A stretch of DNA of 64,000 bases from Eonycteris spelaea (lineage: Eukaryota > Chordata > Mammalia > Chiroptera > Pteropodidae): positions 19,324,001 through 19,388,000 of the forward strand of contig PUFA01000012.1 of assembly GCA_003508835.1 (NCBI GenBank). The letters are read 5' to 3'. Below, one piece after another: positions 36,795-49,267 of this stretch. Below the pieces are notes generated by a model, which did not search any database, was not told the origin of the DNA, and saw nothing but the letters and a program-made list of their open reading frames with translations. Within the stretch, counting starts at the first letter, position 1, and each line of letters opens with the position of its first letter. Made by a program: the position numbers and the translations under genes.

Positions 36795-37562
36795 CATTTT
36801 ACAAAATAGAATAGCCAAATGCCCAACAAATATATCCAAGTGCTCGTCTACTTATTTGTCAAGGATGCACAGATTAAAACCCCAATGGGCTACTACTACA
36901 CACCTACCGTAAAAGCTAAGATGAAAAAGACAGATGATATCAAATGCTGGGAAAGATGTGGAGCAATCAGAACTCTCCTACATTATTGACGGCAATGTAC
37001 TGTTTGGAAATACCTACTAAAGCTAAACATAGATTTACCCTATAAACCAATAATTATGCTCTTAAGTATTTATCAAAAGCGACACACCCATATTCTCACT
37101 ATAAGTCATCTATAAGAATTTCATAGCAGCATTATTGATAATGGGCCGAAACTGGCAACAATCCACATGTCTATCAGCAGCTGACTGGATAAATCAATTG
37201 TGTTCTCCCCACACAACAGAATGGTATACAACAATGAGAGTGAATGGACCATACTATATGCAATACTAAGAATCTCACAAATATAATGCTAAATGAAAAA
37301 ACCTGACACTAAAGAGTTCATACTGAATGCTCTATTTGTATAAAAATCAAAAGTAGGCAAAAGCAATCAGTGCCGTTAGATGTCAGGATAGTAGTTACTT
37401 CTAGAACAGGCTGAGGAGTAGTAAACAGGAGACTCAAGAGGGGCTCTGAGGTACTGTTGATGTTATATTTCTTAATCTGGGTGCTGGTTTTATAGCTGGG
37501 TTCATGTTCAAAAAACTTCTTGAGCTGTACACTTGTGATTTGTAAAATAAAATGTTTATCTA
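36795..37562 (+). mobile_element. L1 3' end fragment (old L1M type)
   Basis: gggaaagatgtggagcaatc, catagcagcattattgataa, gaatggtatacaacaatgag, tctgggtgctggttttatag and cttgagctgtacacttgtga appear in the order of a sense L1 3' end of about 770 bp. The A-rich terminus is near 37560. No open frame remains. Confidence 0.88.
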
Positions 37563-37814
37563 AAATGATTATCAGAGAACATTCCTCTTAAGACATACTT
37601 GAACAAAATTTCACCCCAATTAGATGGTTCAAATAATGAGAAGACCTATCCTTCATCCATTTGCTATCAAGAAATAAGATATTCCACAAAGAACAGATGT
37701 GCTATAACTAGACAGGTACACTGATCTCTGTAGAACTTCCAAATGATCTAATGAAGCACTAATGAAACACCAACAATCTCTACAAACAAGAGGAAACCTC
37801 ACTCATCTATAAAT

Positions 37815-37915
37815 TAAAACATTTGTTTAGTGCCTTCCAGTTACCAGACACTGTTCTAGGAGCTAGAAATTCAGTGATGAGTAAGATAAATAAAAATCTT
37901 ACCTTTGTGGATTTT
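37815..37915 (-). repeat. L2 3' end fragment (antisense)
   Basis: gttaccagacactgttctag and gaaattcagtgatgagtaag match the antisense L2. Confidence 0.7.
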
Positions 37916-38834
37916 TATCTTACCCCACCCTAAGTTATTGAATAAAGAGCACCTAAGAAATTGATCTGTTTATTCTGAAACATTCCATCAAAAGTGTAAC
38001 TGAGGCTATGTCCAATTGTTTGCCTTTTTGATATCCGTTTCATTTGGTAAGCCCACTAACCAGAGTTAACTATGAATTGAGTCTAAAAGTGTGTAAGTGT
38101 GTGTGTGCATATGTGAGCATGTGCACACATGTGTGTGTTCATTAAAAAAAAAAATGCAGATAGACTCAGTGTTTGTTAGAATTTATCACAACGCAAACCA
38201 CACAGAGGGTGTGAGATTGTCTAAGAGACAAAAATATGATTAAGTGTGGTGAACGAAGAGTGTGTGTAACGAAGGCTGAAATCTTGCAACTAACATAAAT
38301 CTGCTCCATTAGCGAGTTTTTTAAGCTTCTCCACCACTCCCAAGATCTCATGATGTAAAAAAAGTCAGCTATTTCACCTGACATTACCATATCTAGTTTC
38401 TTGTGGTATATTCACAGGAAAAAAAAAGCTGGCACATAAGCAATCTAATTCGAGCTCAAGGCTGCATCAGAATTATTCTCTGTTCAAAGGATTAAACCCT
38501 CAAAACTGGTCCCTTATCCCTCCTGGAACATTCCTTCCTCTCCCCACTGAGAGCTGTTGAACACCATCTGTGCTAATAAGGCTCTGTGACTTAAACCCAT
38601 CGACCTCCTAGGATGACTGTGGATTCCCCTTCTCAAAAGGTCTTTAAAAATAGAACAGATATTCTCTTCTGGGGAGTGTGGCTTAGGCAGAGCTCCAGCC
38701 AAAAAGATAATTGTCCTTTCATAAGGTCTTATGAAGAATCATTTATAGTCAGAATTATCAGGGTTTGGTGATTGGGAGGGGTTGTCCTTTCCTGTTGAAG
38801 TCAGTGCTTTGCAAATAGCATAATTTCCCCCCTT
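37916..38834. other. Intron sequence with a GT-rich patch
   Basis: 38088-38142 is an irregular GT/CA alternation (gtgtgtgtgcatatgtgagc), followed by an A run at about 38147. The remainder is unique. Confidence 0.45.
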
Positions 38835-38835
38835 T

Positions 38836-39122
38836 TAAACCAGGTTATTCCCTACCTTGTCAGACTCATCGCCTAGGATCTAGTTCAAGTAGCATCTTCT
38901 CTACAAAACCTTCCCTGGCTCCTCTTCCCAATCTAGAGTTAAATATACTTTTCTGACTCCTCCAAGCTTTTACAGAATATTTTGGTAAAGAATATTTTTC
39001 TGTCCTTGAGGAATATGAGTTTTATGAAGACAGGGGCTATAATTGTCCATTTTCAGATCCAGTGTCAAGGAAGGTACATGGCATATGGTAGGTATTCAAT
39101 CGTCATTTGTTGAATAAATGCC
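38836..39122 (+). repeat. L2 3' end, about 285 bp
   Basis: aagtagcatcttctctacaa, aaccttccctggctcctctt, gaagacaggggctataattg and gtcatttgttgaataaatg follow the L2 consensus to its end. Confidence 0.9.
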
Positions 39123-41348
39123 AGTGACCACCAGGTAATACAAAATGGAACTTTTGGAAAACAACTTTCCCCAAAACACAAAGAGAAGCTGGTTTAATAA
39201 ATGGGAAAGAAGTTAAGCCATTTACTGCATCTTTAAAAAATTTATCTTGTCCGTATCTCTCATGAAAACTCAGGCAATGTCTGGTGAATTCAGGGTATTT
39301 CTTAAGGAGTTGTTTTTTTTGTTTTTTTTTTTTTTTGTCAGAATGATAAGCAGAAACTTGAATGTCTTCCAAAGAGCTCCCAGAAATTTTCTTTCTAACT
39401 GATCAGGGAGTTAGAAAAAGTAGAAGGAAATACGGGGTTAAATTGAAAAAGAAAAATTAACTTATAGAATCTACATACATTTAACATCATAAATATTATT
39501 CTTTGGATAATAAGAAGAGCTGAGAAATAAAAGGTAATAGGTTTGGATTCAAGACTTGTTCTGCTTGCAATTTTGCTTAGCCAACAAGTTGGTCCATTGT
39601 TGGGAAGATGCTTTTAAAATGGGACAGCTTACCTTCTGGGTTTCACTCTGAGTTAGAGGAAAGCAGTTCCTGATATTTGGGAACTGGCTTGGTATGCTAT
39701 TTTGCTGCTATCAGCTAGGACTTGGCATTGCCAGGAGCTGGCATGGCACATACAGTTAGGTGTTCGTGTTCCATTGAACAAAAATGTCTTCATTAGAACA
39801 CCAACATAGCACTATGTCACTGTGTACCCATCATGGAGTAAAATGAAAACTAGATTTTTTCACAAGAATGCTTGAACCAGACAAAAGCATAAATACTGTC
39901 CAAACCACTAAAATGACCAAACATCCCCCCATCTTTCTTAAAATGAGTGACTGCTGCTTTTTTCCCCAATTACAGCTTTAGTCTTGGTCTATTCTTCCCT
40001 TCTAGATAAGATCTGTTAAGGTACTCAATTATAGAATTGTCTTGGCTTCCTAAAACCATCCAATCCAGAGTAAAGCTCTCCTTTCTTAAATTCTCCTGAA
40101 AACATCTAACAAAGCCTAAATTCTAGAAATCCTTTCTTAAACTCTGTTACTAAGATGTCTCACGGTTCCTCATAGAGAGTGTCCTCCTTGTGACAACAGG
40201 CAGTAAACCAAGTTTGTTCAACTGCAGGTGTCTTCCTGGTGGCTGGAGGGTATTCCCTAACATTATTTGTCCCCCAAAGTGTAAATAGACTTCTCCAGGA
40301 TGCCAGAGTTGAACACTAAGATAGTAAACTCTCTTGATTAAATTTTACAATTCTATCATATTATCATAATTTATTGTTATTCTGTCCTATCTTGCTTAAA
40401 CAATATTTTAGAAACCCCCAGAGGAGATGAAGATAGAACACATGACTTTTAAGAAATGAGAAAAAGAGAAGGAACAATTGGAGTTTCTATTTTCTTATGC
40501 CCTTTATCTATGAGAGGGAAATAGCCTTCTATAACGTGGAGCTCTGTGATCAAATTTGCTCCATGGAAGCAAATTTTTTTCTTTTAGATCTTAGAAAATT
40601 ATATTTTTCTAAAATCCTCAACTTATCACGATCGTTTCTACCAGTTTTCTCTGCAAGAAGATTCTCCATGGAGCTGTCATAATATTTTTCTTCCCTCTGA
40701 GAATACCAGAGTGCTTTCTCTTCCCAAGTTCTTTTTATGTTGTATAATGTGACAGGTTATTAAATCAATTTCTCTTCCTATCTTTAAATAAAGCACAGCA
40801 TCAAGTACAGTGATCATTTAGAATTAAACATGACAACCTGGAGATGTTTGCATTCATTCTTCAGTTCTAATACACACATACACAACCCACAGTTCTCTTG
40901 TGCATGCACTCACTCTCTTGCAAACTCATGCACATTGTATATTAATGAAAACATTAATAATTAGTTTGTTTAGCATTTTATTCTATCAGTTATGTTATAT
41001 TAATAATTAATATACATATTAATGTAAAGATAATTTTGAAAGGAGGACAGAATTGTAATTAGAATCACTTAACTGAGCTCATTTCATTCCCAAACCAAGA
41101 AATACTTATTCTGTGACTGGGCAAGAAGAGATGACAAAGGTCTGGGGAGTCTATATATTAAACTCTATTCAAGATATTTTTTAAAAGAATTGCTTCCTTT
41201 GATTCTCACAGTTTTCTGGTAGGAACACATTGGTATGATCATTCCATATAGGCAAATGGGTAATTTTCAAAGCTTAAAAAAATATGTGTATTCTTTGACC
41301 TAATACTTCCCTTTGCCCTAGTACAATCGTAAGTGTTCACAGAATTAT
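39123..41348. other. Intron sequence, nothing recognised
   Basis: Apart from the poly(T) run there is no recognised repeat or gene. 40870-40930 has scattered CA dinucleotides. Confidence 0.4.
39311..39338. repeat. Poly(T) run
   Basis: Near-continuous Ts with one G interruption. Possible tail of a lost antisense retroposon, with no body recognised. Confidence 0.7.
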
Positions 41349-41349
41349 A

Positions 41350-41548
41350 TTAATAACAACATTGATGGTTAGCAGTTATTATGCTAAGTACTAGACTCTG
41401 TTGTGTGTCCAGTCCTCAAAACAACCCTGCAGTATAGGTATTTTTATTACTCCCATTATACAGATGAGAAAATGGAGGTAACTGTGTAAGATCTTATTAC
41501 TGGTAAATAATGGGAGCTGGGATTCAAATACAGGTAGTCTGTGACCGG
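41350..41548 (-). repeat. MIR, nearly full length (antisense)
   Basis: ttattatgctaagtactaga, acagatgagaaaatggaggt and gctgggattcaaatacaggt are in antisense MIR order. Confidence 0.85.
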
Positions 41549-41654
41549 GATCACACTGCACCAGTACAGCATCCTGACTCTCACCATTATAAGCATGTTC
41601 ATTATAGAATCACTGAACAACACGCTCTGCCCCCAGTATGATCCATCATCATTC

Positions 41655-42448
41655 ACTCAATTGCTCAGACCTCTGGAATCACTCTCGACTCCTCTCTTTC
41701 GCATACTCTACATCCAATCCATTGCAATTTTTATAGAGCCTACTTTTTACATATATACATATCATTTCAAAACACTTCTCATCTTTCCATAGTTGCCACC
41801 TGATCCAAACTATATCTCTCACATGGATAAATGCAGTAACTCCTGAGTTGTCTCTGGCATCAGCTCTTGTCTCCGGCGTCTGCTCTTGTCTCTGTACACT
41901 GTCTGACACAAGCAAACAGTTTAGTCCCTTAAAATGCAAATCGCTTCCTTGCTCTAAGCCTTCTGTTGCCCTGCCCCTCATCATCTGGCCCCTTGCTGCC
42001 TCTTCAACATCATTTCCTCTCACTCTTGCCTTCTTACCCCACTGCTCTCCACCTTGCTTCCATGCTATTCCTCAAACATGCCAAGAAAATGCCTGTGTCA
42101 TGGGCTCTGTTAGTCCTTCTGTTGGACCACCCTTTCCCTGTATCCAGGTGACCAACTCCCCTATCCATTCAGGTTTCTGTGCAAATATTGCTTCCTCAAA
42201 GAAGTCCTCTCTGAATACACCTTTTAAAATAGTCCCCCTATCATTCTCCACACCCTTCCCTAGATTATTTTTCTTCATAGCGTTTACCACTACCTGATAA
42301 TAGAGTACGTATTTATGGTTTATTTTTTATTCTCCCTACTAGCACAGAAGCTTGGGCCATGTATTGTTCCCTGCTATATTACCAGCCCATGGAACAGTAC
42401 TTAGTATATAGTAGAAACTCAAGAAATGTTTGCTGAATAAATCAAAAA
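41655..42448 (+). repeat. L2 3' region, about 790 bp (unusually long relic)
   Basis: From ctggaatcactctcgactcc through ccagtaactcctgagttgtc-like sequence, catcatctggccccttgctg, ttctgtgcaaatattgcttc and gaaatgtttgctgaataaat, the stretch follows the sense L2 order to its terminus. Open frames of 149 and 114 codons inside are by-products of the C/T-rich composition, not genes. Confidence 0.9.
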
Positions 42449-42718
42449 CTAAACTGTTTATATGTGTACCATTATTGGGCCGGTAGGTGAATCATGGCTC
42501 ATTTATAGGATGAACTCTCTCTTGTTAGTAAATTATAGTGGAAAATACTTATAAGGATTGATAACTGTGGTTGGAAAAATCTCAAGGTAGCAAGTGGGGA
42601 GTAGGCAAGGAAAGGATCCAGCAGTAAAGAGATGAAGATGCTTGTGTTTGGGCTTAGGTGGCTCTCACAGACAAGGGTACACTGGTTTCTAAGGAAGGGG
42701 CAGGACTGGTATAATGGA
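42449..42718. other. Intron sequence, nothing recognised
   Basis: Short unique spacer. Confidence 0.4.
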
Positions 42719-42719
42719 C

Positions 42720-42938
42720 ATCAGCAGGAGAGGGCTCATGCTGTGATTAAATGATCTAAAATCTGAAGTCATATGATTTTAGAAGGCAGGTCCCACCCAT
42801 ACTGACCATGTGATCTTAGAAATCTTATCATATCTCTGAATCTCAGTTCTCACATGTGTAAATTGACTTCAGTAGGGTGTTGTAAGGAATCAATGAAAAA
42901 ATGTGGAAAGGCTATGCAGATATTAGTTGCTCTTATTT
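42720..42938 (+). repeat. MIR fragment
   Basis: ccatgtgatcttagaaatct, ctctgaatctcagttctcac and gggtgttgtaaggaatcaat keep MIR order. Confidence 0.8.
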
Positions 42939-43198
42939 CTTCTCCAAGAGAGAGACTTCAACTTTTATTTTCTTCATGTTATTTCTTCAAACTATGCATT
43001 TCCTAGGTTTATCATTCAGAGTAGAAAATTTCCCTTTAAAAATTCTATATTTGTATCTTTTAAGCTTCTAAGACAATACCTTAAGTAGAATTTGGATTGT
43101 AAGTATTCCTACATTCTTCCTATCCCTTTAAGATAATCATAGGCTCATGTGATAATAGATGTGCCTCCTTAGTTAATTAATATTTGGGGATATAGTCC
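42939..43198. other. Intron sequence, nothing recognised
   Basis: AT-rich spacer. Confidence 0.4.
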
Positions 43199-43199
43199 A

Positions 43200-43532
43200 T
43201 GATTTACCTGTGAGGTAAACATTAGGTACTCTTCCTATTAAGAGGCAAGGTCTATGTCCCTGACCTGAGACTGCCATGCATGGAAGACCACATTCAGATG
43301 CTCCAAATAGAAGTCCTAGCCTGACATGAGACAATTTCAAATGATTTAAAACCCCAGCCTTAAATCATCACTAGCCTTCCAGTCTCCCCAGCTGAGGCCC
43401 AGACATTGTGGAACAGGGATGCTGTTGCCCTACCTGAGATCTCGATGAACACAATACATTGTTTAATAAAATGATTGTTTTAAGCTTTTCAGTTTTAGGG
43501 TAATTGTTATACAACAATTAGTAACTAGAAGA
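43200..43532 (+). repeat. MLT1-class LTR relic
   Basis: ccagctgaggcccagacatt, gtggaacagggatgctgttg, ttaataaaatgattgtttta and caacaattagtaactagaag match the 3' half of the same LTR class as 33300-33765. Confidence 0.75.
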
Positions 43533-44330
43533 AGCCAAATGAAGCAAATCTCCAATAGGAGCAGGCTTAATAGGTGTCCCGTGCTAGGAATACCAAGTTC
43601 TCAGAAGTTGTTTTGAAAAGGCTCAAGTTAAAACGAGAGTATAAAAGGTATCAAGTTTTCTTGCTTTAGTACACAGTTCTAAAACTGTAATCTTTCAACA
43701 AGAAGAACTAGTCTTCACACTCAAGAAGAAAATAACTAAGACCAAATTCTTGGATGAGAGGAAGCTCTGGAAGTACCAAGTATTTGAAAACTGACTAGCC
43801 AAGATAGGGAGCTGAGCATTTCTGAGCTTGAATCAAGATAAAATATTTAATTAGCCTACAAACTGACCTGAAAATATCTGGAGTTTTCAGAAGGGAAGTA
43901 TTTTCTTGTCACTTTTCTTCTAAGACTGGCAAACAGTGGGAGCTGATGTTGGCACAGAAGCAAAGATGGAAAGGTAAGGTTATCAGCATGACCTCTCTGA
44001 TTCCCATCCACAGATTAGAGAACAGGGACAAGTGGAATGAAGTTGCTCAAAGTCTATTCATCTTCTTCAAAATGCAGAGAGTGCAGGGGATGAGGAGGCT
44101 TAGATAATTCTCTACCAGGGGAGCCGAAACAGATCAATCAAAGTGGCTAGTCATAGACTTGGCAGAAACTTAGAAACTTGTTAAATTTTCTCAGTGAAAG
44201 TTCTCTTATTTTACACAGATGAACAGGATCAAGAATACTTGGGCTAGGTGATAGATCAAAAACTTGTCTCTGGCATTAAACACACCTCAGTGTAAGTATT
44301 ACCTGATAATATCGTCTATATTTTGAATCC
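43533..44330. other. Intron sequence, nothing recognised
   Basis: No supported feature. Confidence 0.4.
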
Positions 44331-44334
44331 TGGG

Positions 44335-44618
44335 TAATATACTAACACATTAGTTTTGCATACATTATCTCCTTTAAACACAATACCATTTAATATTTAT
44401 TAAGCACTCACTATAGTAAGCAGTTATTAAGCATCCTCTCATATTTTCCTTATAATAACCCCTATTAATGGGTTTTGCTGTTGCCTCCATTTTAGAGATG
44501 TTGAAAACACAAGCCCAGGAAAGTGGAGGCTTTTACATAAGGTAAGATCACACAGATAACCCAAGTGGTCTGATTCTAGAGTCTGTAGCATCAGCCTCTT
44601 CACTATCCTGCCAGCCAA
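44335..44618 (-). repeat. MIR (antisense)
   Basis: taatatttattaagcactca, cttataataacccctattaa, gtaagatcacacagataacc and gtagcatcagcctcttcact fit antisense MIR. Confidence 0.75.
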
Positions 44619-44619
44619 T

Positions 44620-44742
44620 CATTAATCCTGACAACAACCACTTAGACATGAGGTAGCATGAGAGGCTCAGTGATGTTAATAACTTTCCAAAGTCTCACAG
44701 TTGATGTGTGTGTACCTAGGCCTTGTTTCCAGATAATTTCAG
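44620..44742 (-). repeat. Second MIR fragment (antisense)
   Basis: aatcctgacaacaaccactt, gatgttaataactttccaaa and gtctcacagttgatgtg form the middle of an antisense MIR right after the first. Confidence 0.65.
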
Positions 44743-45083
44743 ATGAAGCCTGGCTGCTATGACAGGTTTCTAAGTTGTCAGGCAGTGATCTGAGGTTGAA
44801 CTGAAGCTTGGTGGGTTACGCCATAAATTGTTTACTTTGATTCTGAGCTAAACAAACAGTGGGCTTATTTTTCTCCTTATGATACTCTTTGAGTTTTCAG
44901 GTTATTTTTAGTGATAGAATCGTATTTTCCTATTTTAAACTGAAATCTTACATAGGCCCTCAATATACATAATAGTTTAAAGTGATATTTTATTAGCATA
45001 AATTCATTTTACATTGAGATTTCTGTCACTATAATGTCAATCGATGGGAGCACAATAAGAGAGTTAATGGTTTCTGATGTGTT
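44743..45083. other. Intron sequence, nothing recognised
   Basis: AT-rich sequence that received the RPS10 retrocopy at its right end. Confidence 0.4.
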
Positions 45084-45099
45084 AAAAGTATGTGTGTTG
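45084..45099. repeat. Left target-site duplication of the RPS10 pseudogene
   Basis: aaaagtatgtgtgttg, identical to 45678-45693. It marks the left edge of the retroposed copy. Confidence 0.93.
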
Positions 45100-45677
45100 C
45101 TCTTTTTTCTAACTCTGGCTCTGGACGCAGCCGCTTTGTGATGTTGATGCCCAAGAAGAACCAGATTGCCATTTATGAACTCCTTTTCTAGGAGGGAGTG
45201 ATGGTGGCCAAGAAGGGTGTTCACATGCCTAAACACCCCGAGCTGGCAGACAAGAATGTGCCTAAACTTCATGTCATGAAGGCCATGCCATCTCTGAAAC
45301 CACAAGGCTACGTGAAAGAACAGTTTGCCTGGAGACATTTCTACTGGTACCTTACCAATGAGGGTATCCAGTATCTTCATGATTACCTCCATCTGCCCCC
45401 CAAGTTTGTGCCTGCCACTTTGCGCTGCAGCCAGCCTGAGACTAGCAGGCCAAGGCCCAAAGGTCTGGAGGACGAGCAACCTGTGAGGCTCACAAGAGGG
45501 GAAGCTGACACACACCTACAGACAGAGCACCATGCCCCCTGGTGCCAACAAGAAAGCCAAGGCGGGACTCGGTCAGCAACTGAATTCCAGTTTAGAGGGA
45601 TTTGGTCATGGATGTGGTCAACCACCTCAGTAAAGTTGAAGGGATTATTTTGTGTTGAATAAATTTGTGGCCCCCAA
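45100..45677 (+). pseudogene. RPS10P: Processed pseudogene of ribosomal protein S10 (eS10)
   Basis: An intronless copy of an RPS10 mRNA. It holds a 5' UTR remnant, an ATG at 45141, a body that reads like eS10 (for example [14 protein letters not shown] and [21 protein letters not shown]), the C-terminal ATEFQFRG segment, the original stop at 45631-45633, an AATAAA at 45658-45663 and a short A tract. eS10 is a small-subunit ribosomal protein near the mRNA entry region. The copy is dead: codon 17, normally a lysine in the KEG motif, is TAG (45189-45191); about 2 bp are missing near 45507; frame is regained before ATEFQFRG; a second 2-bp loss follows near 45598. A 16-bp direct repeat (45084-45099 and 45678-45693) frames it, the mark of L1-machinery retroposition. 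Several substitutions in conserved positions suggest it is not recent. Confidence 0.96.
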
Positions 45678-45693
45678 AAAAGTATGTGTGTTG
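45678..45693. repeat. Right target-site duplication of the RPS10 pseudogene
   Basis: Identical 16-bp copy of 45084-45099. It overlaps the last As of the poly(A) tail, so the exact junction is ambiguous by a few bases. Confidence 0.93.
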
Positions 45694-46968
45694 TTTTCTG
45701 TTAAATATTTTAATATTAAAAATATATTTTTAAAAATGTTCTATATGTTGATTTGGACACTGATTACCCAAGTGTGTATATATTTGTCAAAACAATTCAA
45801 ACCAAACATCTAAAATGGATACATTTTGATGCATTTTATATGCAAATTGCCTCATTAACATTGACAAAAAGTTATATTTATATTTCAAACAAATGTTTGC
45901 AGTACTTCTGAAGTAGCTAGGCTCTCCCAGAACACTATTTGGAAGTATTGAAAGCAAACATTTTGGTGACTCAGAATGGGAAATTGAGAACTGTTTGTGT
46001 CCTAAGGTTCAAATGAAGACATTGAAGAATTTCAAACTCATTCCAGGAATGTCCATGGCTTAAAAAAACCCATATAATCCCTGAATGCCCACAAGAAAAA
46101 CTTGCTATGTGTCTACAATCAGTTGCTTTTCAAAGCAGACAGAGGAGAAAACCAGGTGGAATAAAGCTGGTTTTCATTCTGTCTTCCATGGTGTCTTAAT
46201 GAGAGACCCATGAGGAGGATAAACTCAGGGGCGGGAGAGAAGACGCAGTGAGGCTTCGGTCTTTACCTTCAGCTACAGGGCTCTCCTTGCTCTCCCTACC
46301 CGACTCTCCCCACAGGAAGAAGAAAGGGGAGAGAAGCAAAGAAGAGGAGCATGAAGCAGTTTAAAACCAAAAATATGTAAGGAAAGAAAATTAAGGCTGA
46401 CAGAACCAGGTTATGAACCACTGTGTAGAACATCTCTGAGAGGCAGGAAATGTCCTTTGAGCATCATCTCATGACTCCATTCAACATACTCACAACTGCC
46501 TTGCATACATTTTGCAGACAAACACATAAACAGAACCCTTTTAGATAGACTACTATAGCCTCTGGCACCACTAATTCTACTTATATGTGAAATGGATAAG
46601 CCTCCCAATGTAGTTAAATTCTTATGAGCTGAGTTCTTATTCTCCCAAATGAGAAATGAATGGTTCTCAAAAAACCACTGTCTTTGGAGTGAACATGGGG
46701 AAATAGGCCAGGGAAATGCAATCCATCTAACTACTAAATTACAAGCATCCACAGTGCTGGGGACACTGTGGTAATTACTGAGGATGCAAAATCATTACAG
46801 TGGTCACATCTTCAGCATCCCAGAATTCACTTCCCCAGTGACTTCCAGATATGTCCCAAATATGTTGCTTCTAGCATGGGACTCTTTAAATTCCCTTAGC
46901 CCAGAGAAAACTTGAGAACTAAAGAGCACATCTTTATTTTGAAAACATTTCTCAAAAAATGACACATG
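45694..46968. other. Intron sequence, nothing recognised
   Basis: A minus-strand frame at 46411-46752 has no family resemblance. Confidence 0.4.
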
Positions 46969-46971
46969 TTC

Positions 46972-47226
46972 AATAATCCCAGCACTTACTGAGCACTCAC
47001 TCTGTTGTACCAGGTACTGTTCTAATCACTCTACATGGATCAACTAATTTAATCCTCATAATGGCCCTTAGGAGATAGGTACCATTATGATACCCATTTT
47101 ATAGATGAGAAAACTGAGGCACAGAAAGGTTTGGGTAATTTGCCCATTAGGACAGCTGGACTAGGACTTAAACCTGGGCCTCCTGGCTCCACAGTCTGAG
47201 CTCCCAACCTCTACGCCATTCACCAT
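46972..47226 (-). repeat. MIR, full-length-like (antisense)
   Basis: ggtactgttctaatcactct, gatgagaaaactgaggcaca, cttaaacctgggcctcctgg and caacctctacgccattcacc preserve nearly the whole antisense MIR, including its tRNA-like end. One of the best-kept MIRs here. Confidence 0.92.
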
Positions 47227-47459
47227 TGGCAACCTTTAGGAGTCCAGGCTGAAACCATTATAAATTGGAGATAAAACAGATGATTCAAGTATTCACCAAA
47301 ACAAATTTATTTTCTATTTAAAAAAATAAATGCAAACAGTTTAAAATAAATTCTTGAATTCCCCGCGGGGAGGAAGACATGTTCATTTTAAAGACTAGTG
47401 ACAGTGGCATCATAAGGAATTACTCTAACCTATATGGAGGCCAGAATGAGAGAGGTACA
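47227..47459. other. Intron sequence, nothing recognised
   Basis: A tiny palindrome ccccgcgggg at about 47361 is the only notable item. Confidence 0.4.
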
Positions 47460-47461
47460 AC

Positions 47462-47626
47462 CAAAGACATAAAGATATGAGTTAAATCCTAACGCCACTT
47501 ATTACTAGTCTTATGACCTTAGACTTGGACTTTTCCTATGTGAGGGCCAGCTTTCTTGCCTATAAAATGGGTAATCACAGTCTCTGTCTTCTAACACCTT
47601 TATGAGGATAGTACTCATTATTTTCA
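47462..47626 (+). repeat. MIR fragment
   Basis: cttattactagtcttatgac and cttgcctataaaatgggtaa are MIR core phrases. Confidence 0.75.
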
Positions 47627-47627
47627 G

Positions 47628-47885
47628 AGAAGGGCAGTGAAGGATAGTTTCTGAAGTCAAACAGTCTGGGTTGAATTCCTCATAGTTCCTCAACTTACTA
47701 CTTGTGTGGTCCTTGAGCAAATTAAGTAATTCTACTGTGCCTCTATATAAAATATATATGGACCCAATTTAAGGGTTATTTTGATAATCAAATATGATGG
47801 CACATGTAAAATGCTCAGGAGATTACTTGATACATTGTATACTACTCTGATGTATTTAAGGTATCATTATTAATAAACTACCATT
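47628..47885 (+). repeat. MIR, nearly full length
   Basis: gaagtcaaacagtctgggtt, gtccttgagcaaattaagta and cacatgtaaaatgctcagga are in MIR order, directly after another MIR in the same orientation. Confidence 0.8.
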
Positions 47886-49265
47886 GACATTTGTAAAAAA
47901 GATTAAATGGATTGAAATTACAAAGAAAAGATGATTTTCTTAAGAAGATTATCAATAGTGAGTCTAGTCAAACTTTAAAATGGGTACCTAGAAACTATGT
48001 GGAAACATCTTCTCTGAGATGCTGAAGGTGGTTCAAGCTAGAGGCAGAGAGATCTAAATCATAAATGCCTCTTCAAGCTCTTTCCTAACCTATAATTCCA
48101 TCTTTTAAATACTCATCATAGGACTCAAGCTATATTACAAAACCCACAGTGACCAACGCTAAGATTGAATTCCCAAAGTGTGGCTTGCCAGTTCTTCAAG
48201 CTAAAGAGGCAGTGAAGCCCATGTCTTTCTTCTCTACAGGAGGCCAGACATCATTATTCAAGCTGATAAATCAACATCGGGGCACAAAAGAGATTTAAGA
48301 GTCAACACAAGATTTCAGTTCAAATAGTTATTTCCTCATTTGCAGCCTGAAATTTCCCATCTTGTGTGTGATTCTGCTCTCAGATATCAGGACAGTGACA
48401 ATTTTGAGATGTCAATGATAAGAAAGCCACTTTGTCACATAATATGCCACCTAGTAATCTTCTTTCCCTTTATCCACGTGCATCACTTACAGAGTGAACA
48501 TCCTGCAACTGTCGCCTCTGGTCACAGTGATGTGACCTCGGGCAGCAGGAAGGAAATATTTTCTCATTTTAATATTTCATTTTGTTTTCTTCTCTATTCA
48601 ATGCTCAGGGTAAGATTAATATCACCCAAATTAACTTCCTTTTTTTTTAAAGAAAAGAAATTATTCTTATTAACGATGTGTTAAGGGGGAGGTAGAAAGC
48701 AACATCAAAGTTTTCCTAAATGGAGTTTGATGTGAAACCACAGTGGAAACTTTTGTGAACAAATGAAGAAAACTGTTGTTTTTATCATCTGTCATGCTAG
48801 GTGTTAGCCATGAAACACTGCAAGTCAGCAAAGTGTGAACAGAAAATCTTTTGAGAAAAAAGTCTGTTTGTGATATCCAGAGAGAATGCTTTAATTGACT
48901 TAATTTTCATTTTTTTAGCTCCTTTCTGTGTCGTAATTGAGAGGTTAACTGTTTCAGAGACTCAGCCCATTGGAGTGTAGAAGTGTATTCTACACTCAAA
49001 CATCTCCCAGGGCCCTTCTGGTAGGTTAAGTCAATGAAGCAGGCTGACTAGTAAGAAGCCCAGGGACAAACTCATAGTCTGAGTATGAGTAGCTGCCATC
49101 TCCAGCTCATCGTTGCACAAGGATTAAAGGTCCCACGTTGCCAGATTTTCTGGTAACTCCCTGATCTTCAAGTTTTGTCAAGCAGTACAAAACTTGTTTG
49201 AACACCATGAAGGCCAACCAAAGTATGTTTGGAGACTAGATAGAGGTCTCTAGCTTAAAGTTTAC
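47886..49265. other. Intron sequence, nothing recognised
   Basis: A 114-codon plus frame (48340-48684) ends in a poly(T)-coded phenylalanine run and has no family resemblance. Confidence 0.4.
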
Positions 49266-49267
49266 AA

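Noticed and set aside
41848..42297. 149-codon plus-strand frame and the 114-codon antisense frame beside it
   Set aside because: They lie wholly within an L2 relic. The non-coding, C/T-rich composition explains the openness.
45009..45515. 168-codon minus-strand open frame
   Set aside because: It is the antisense shadow of the RPS10 pseudogene and has no independent support.
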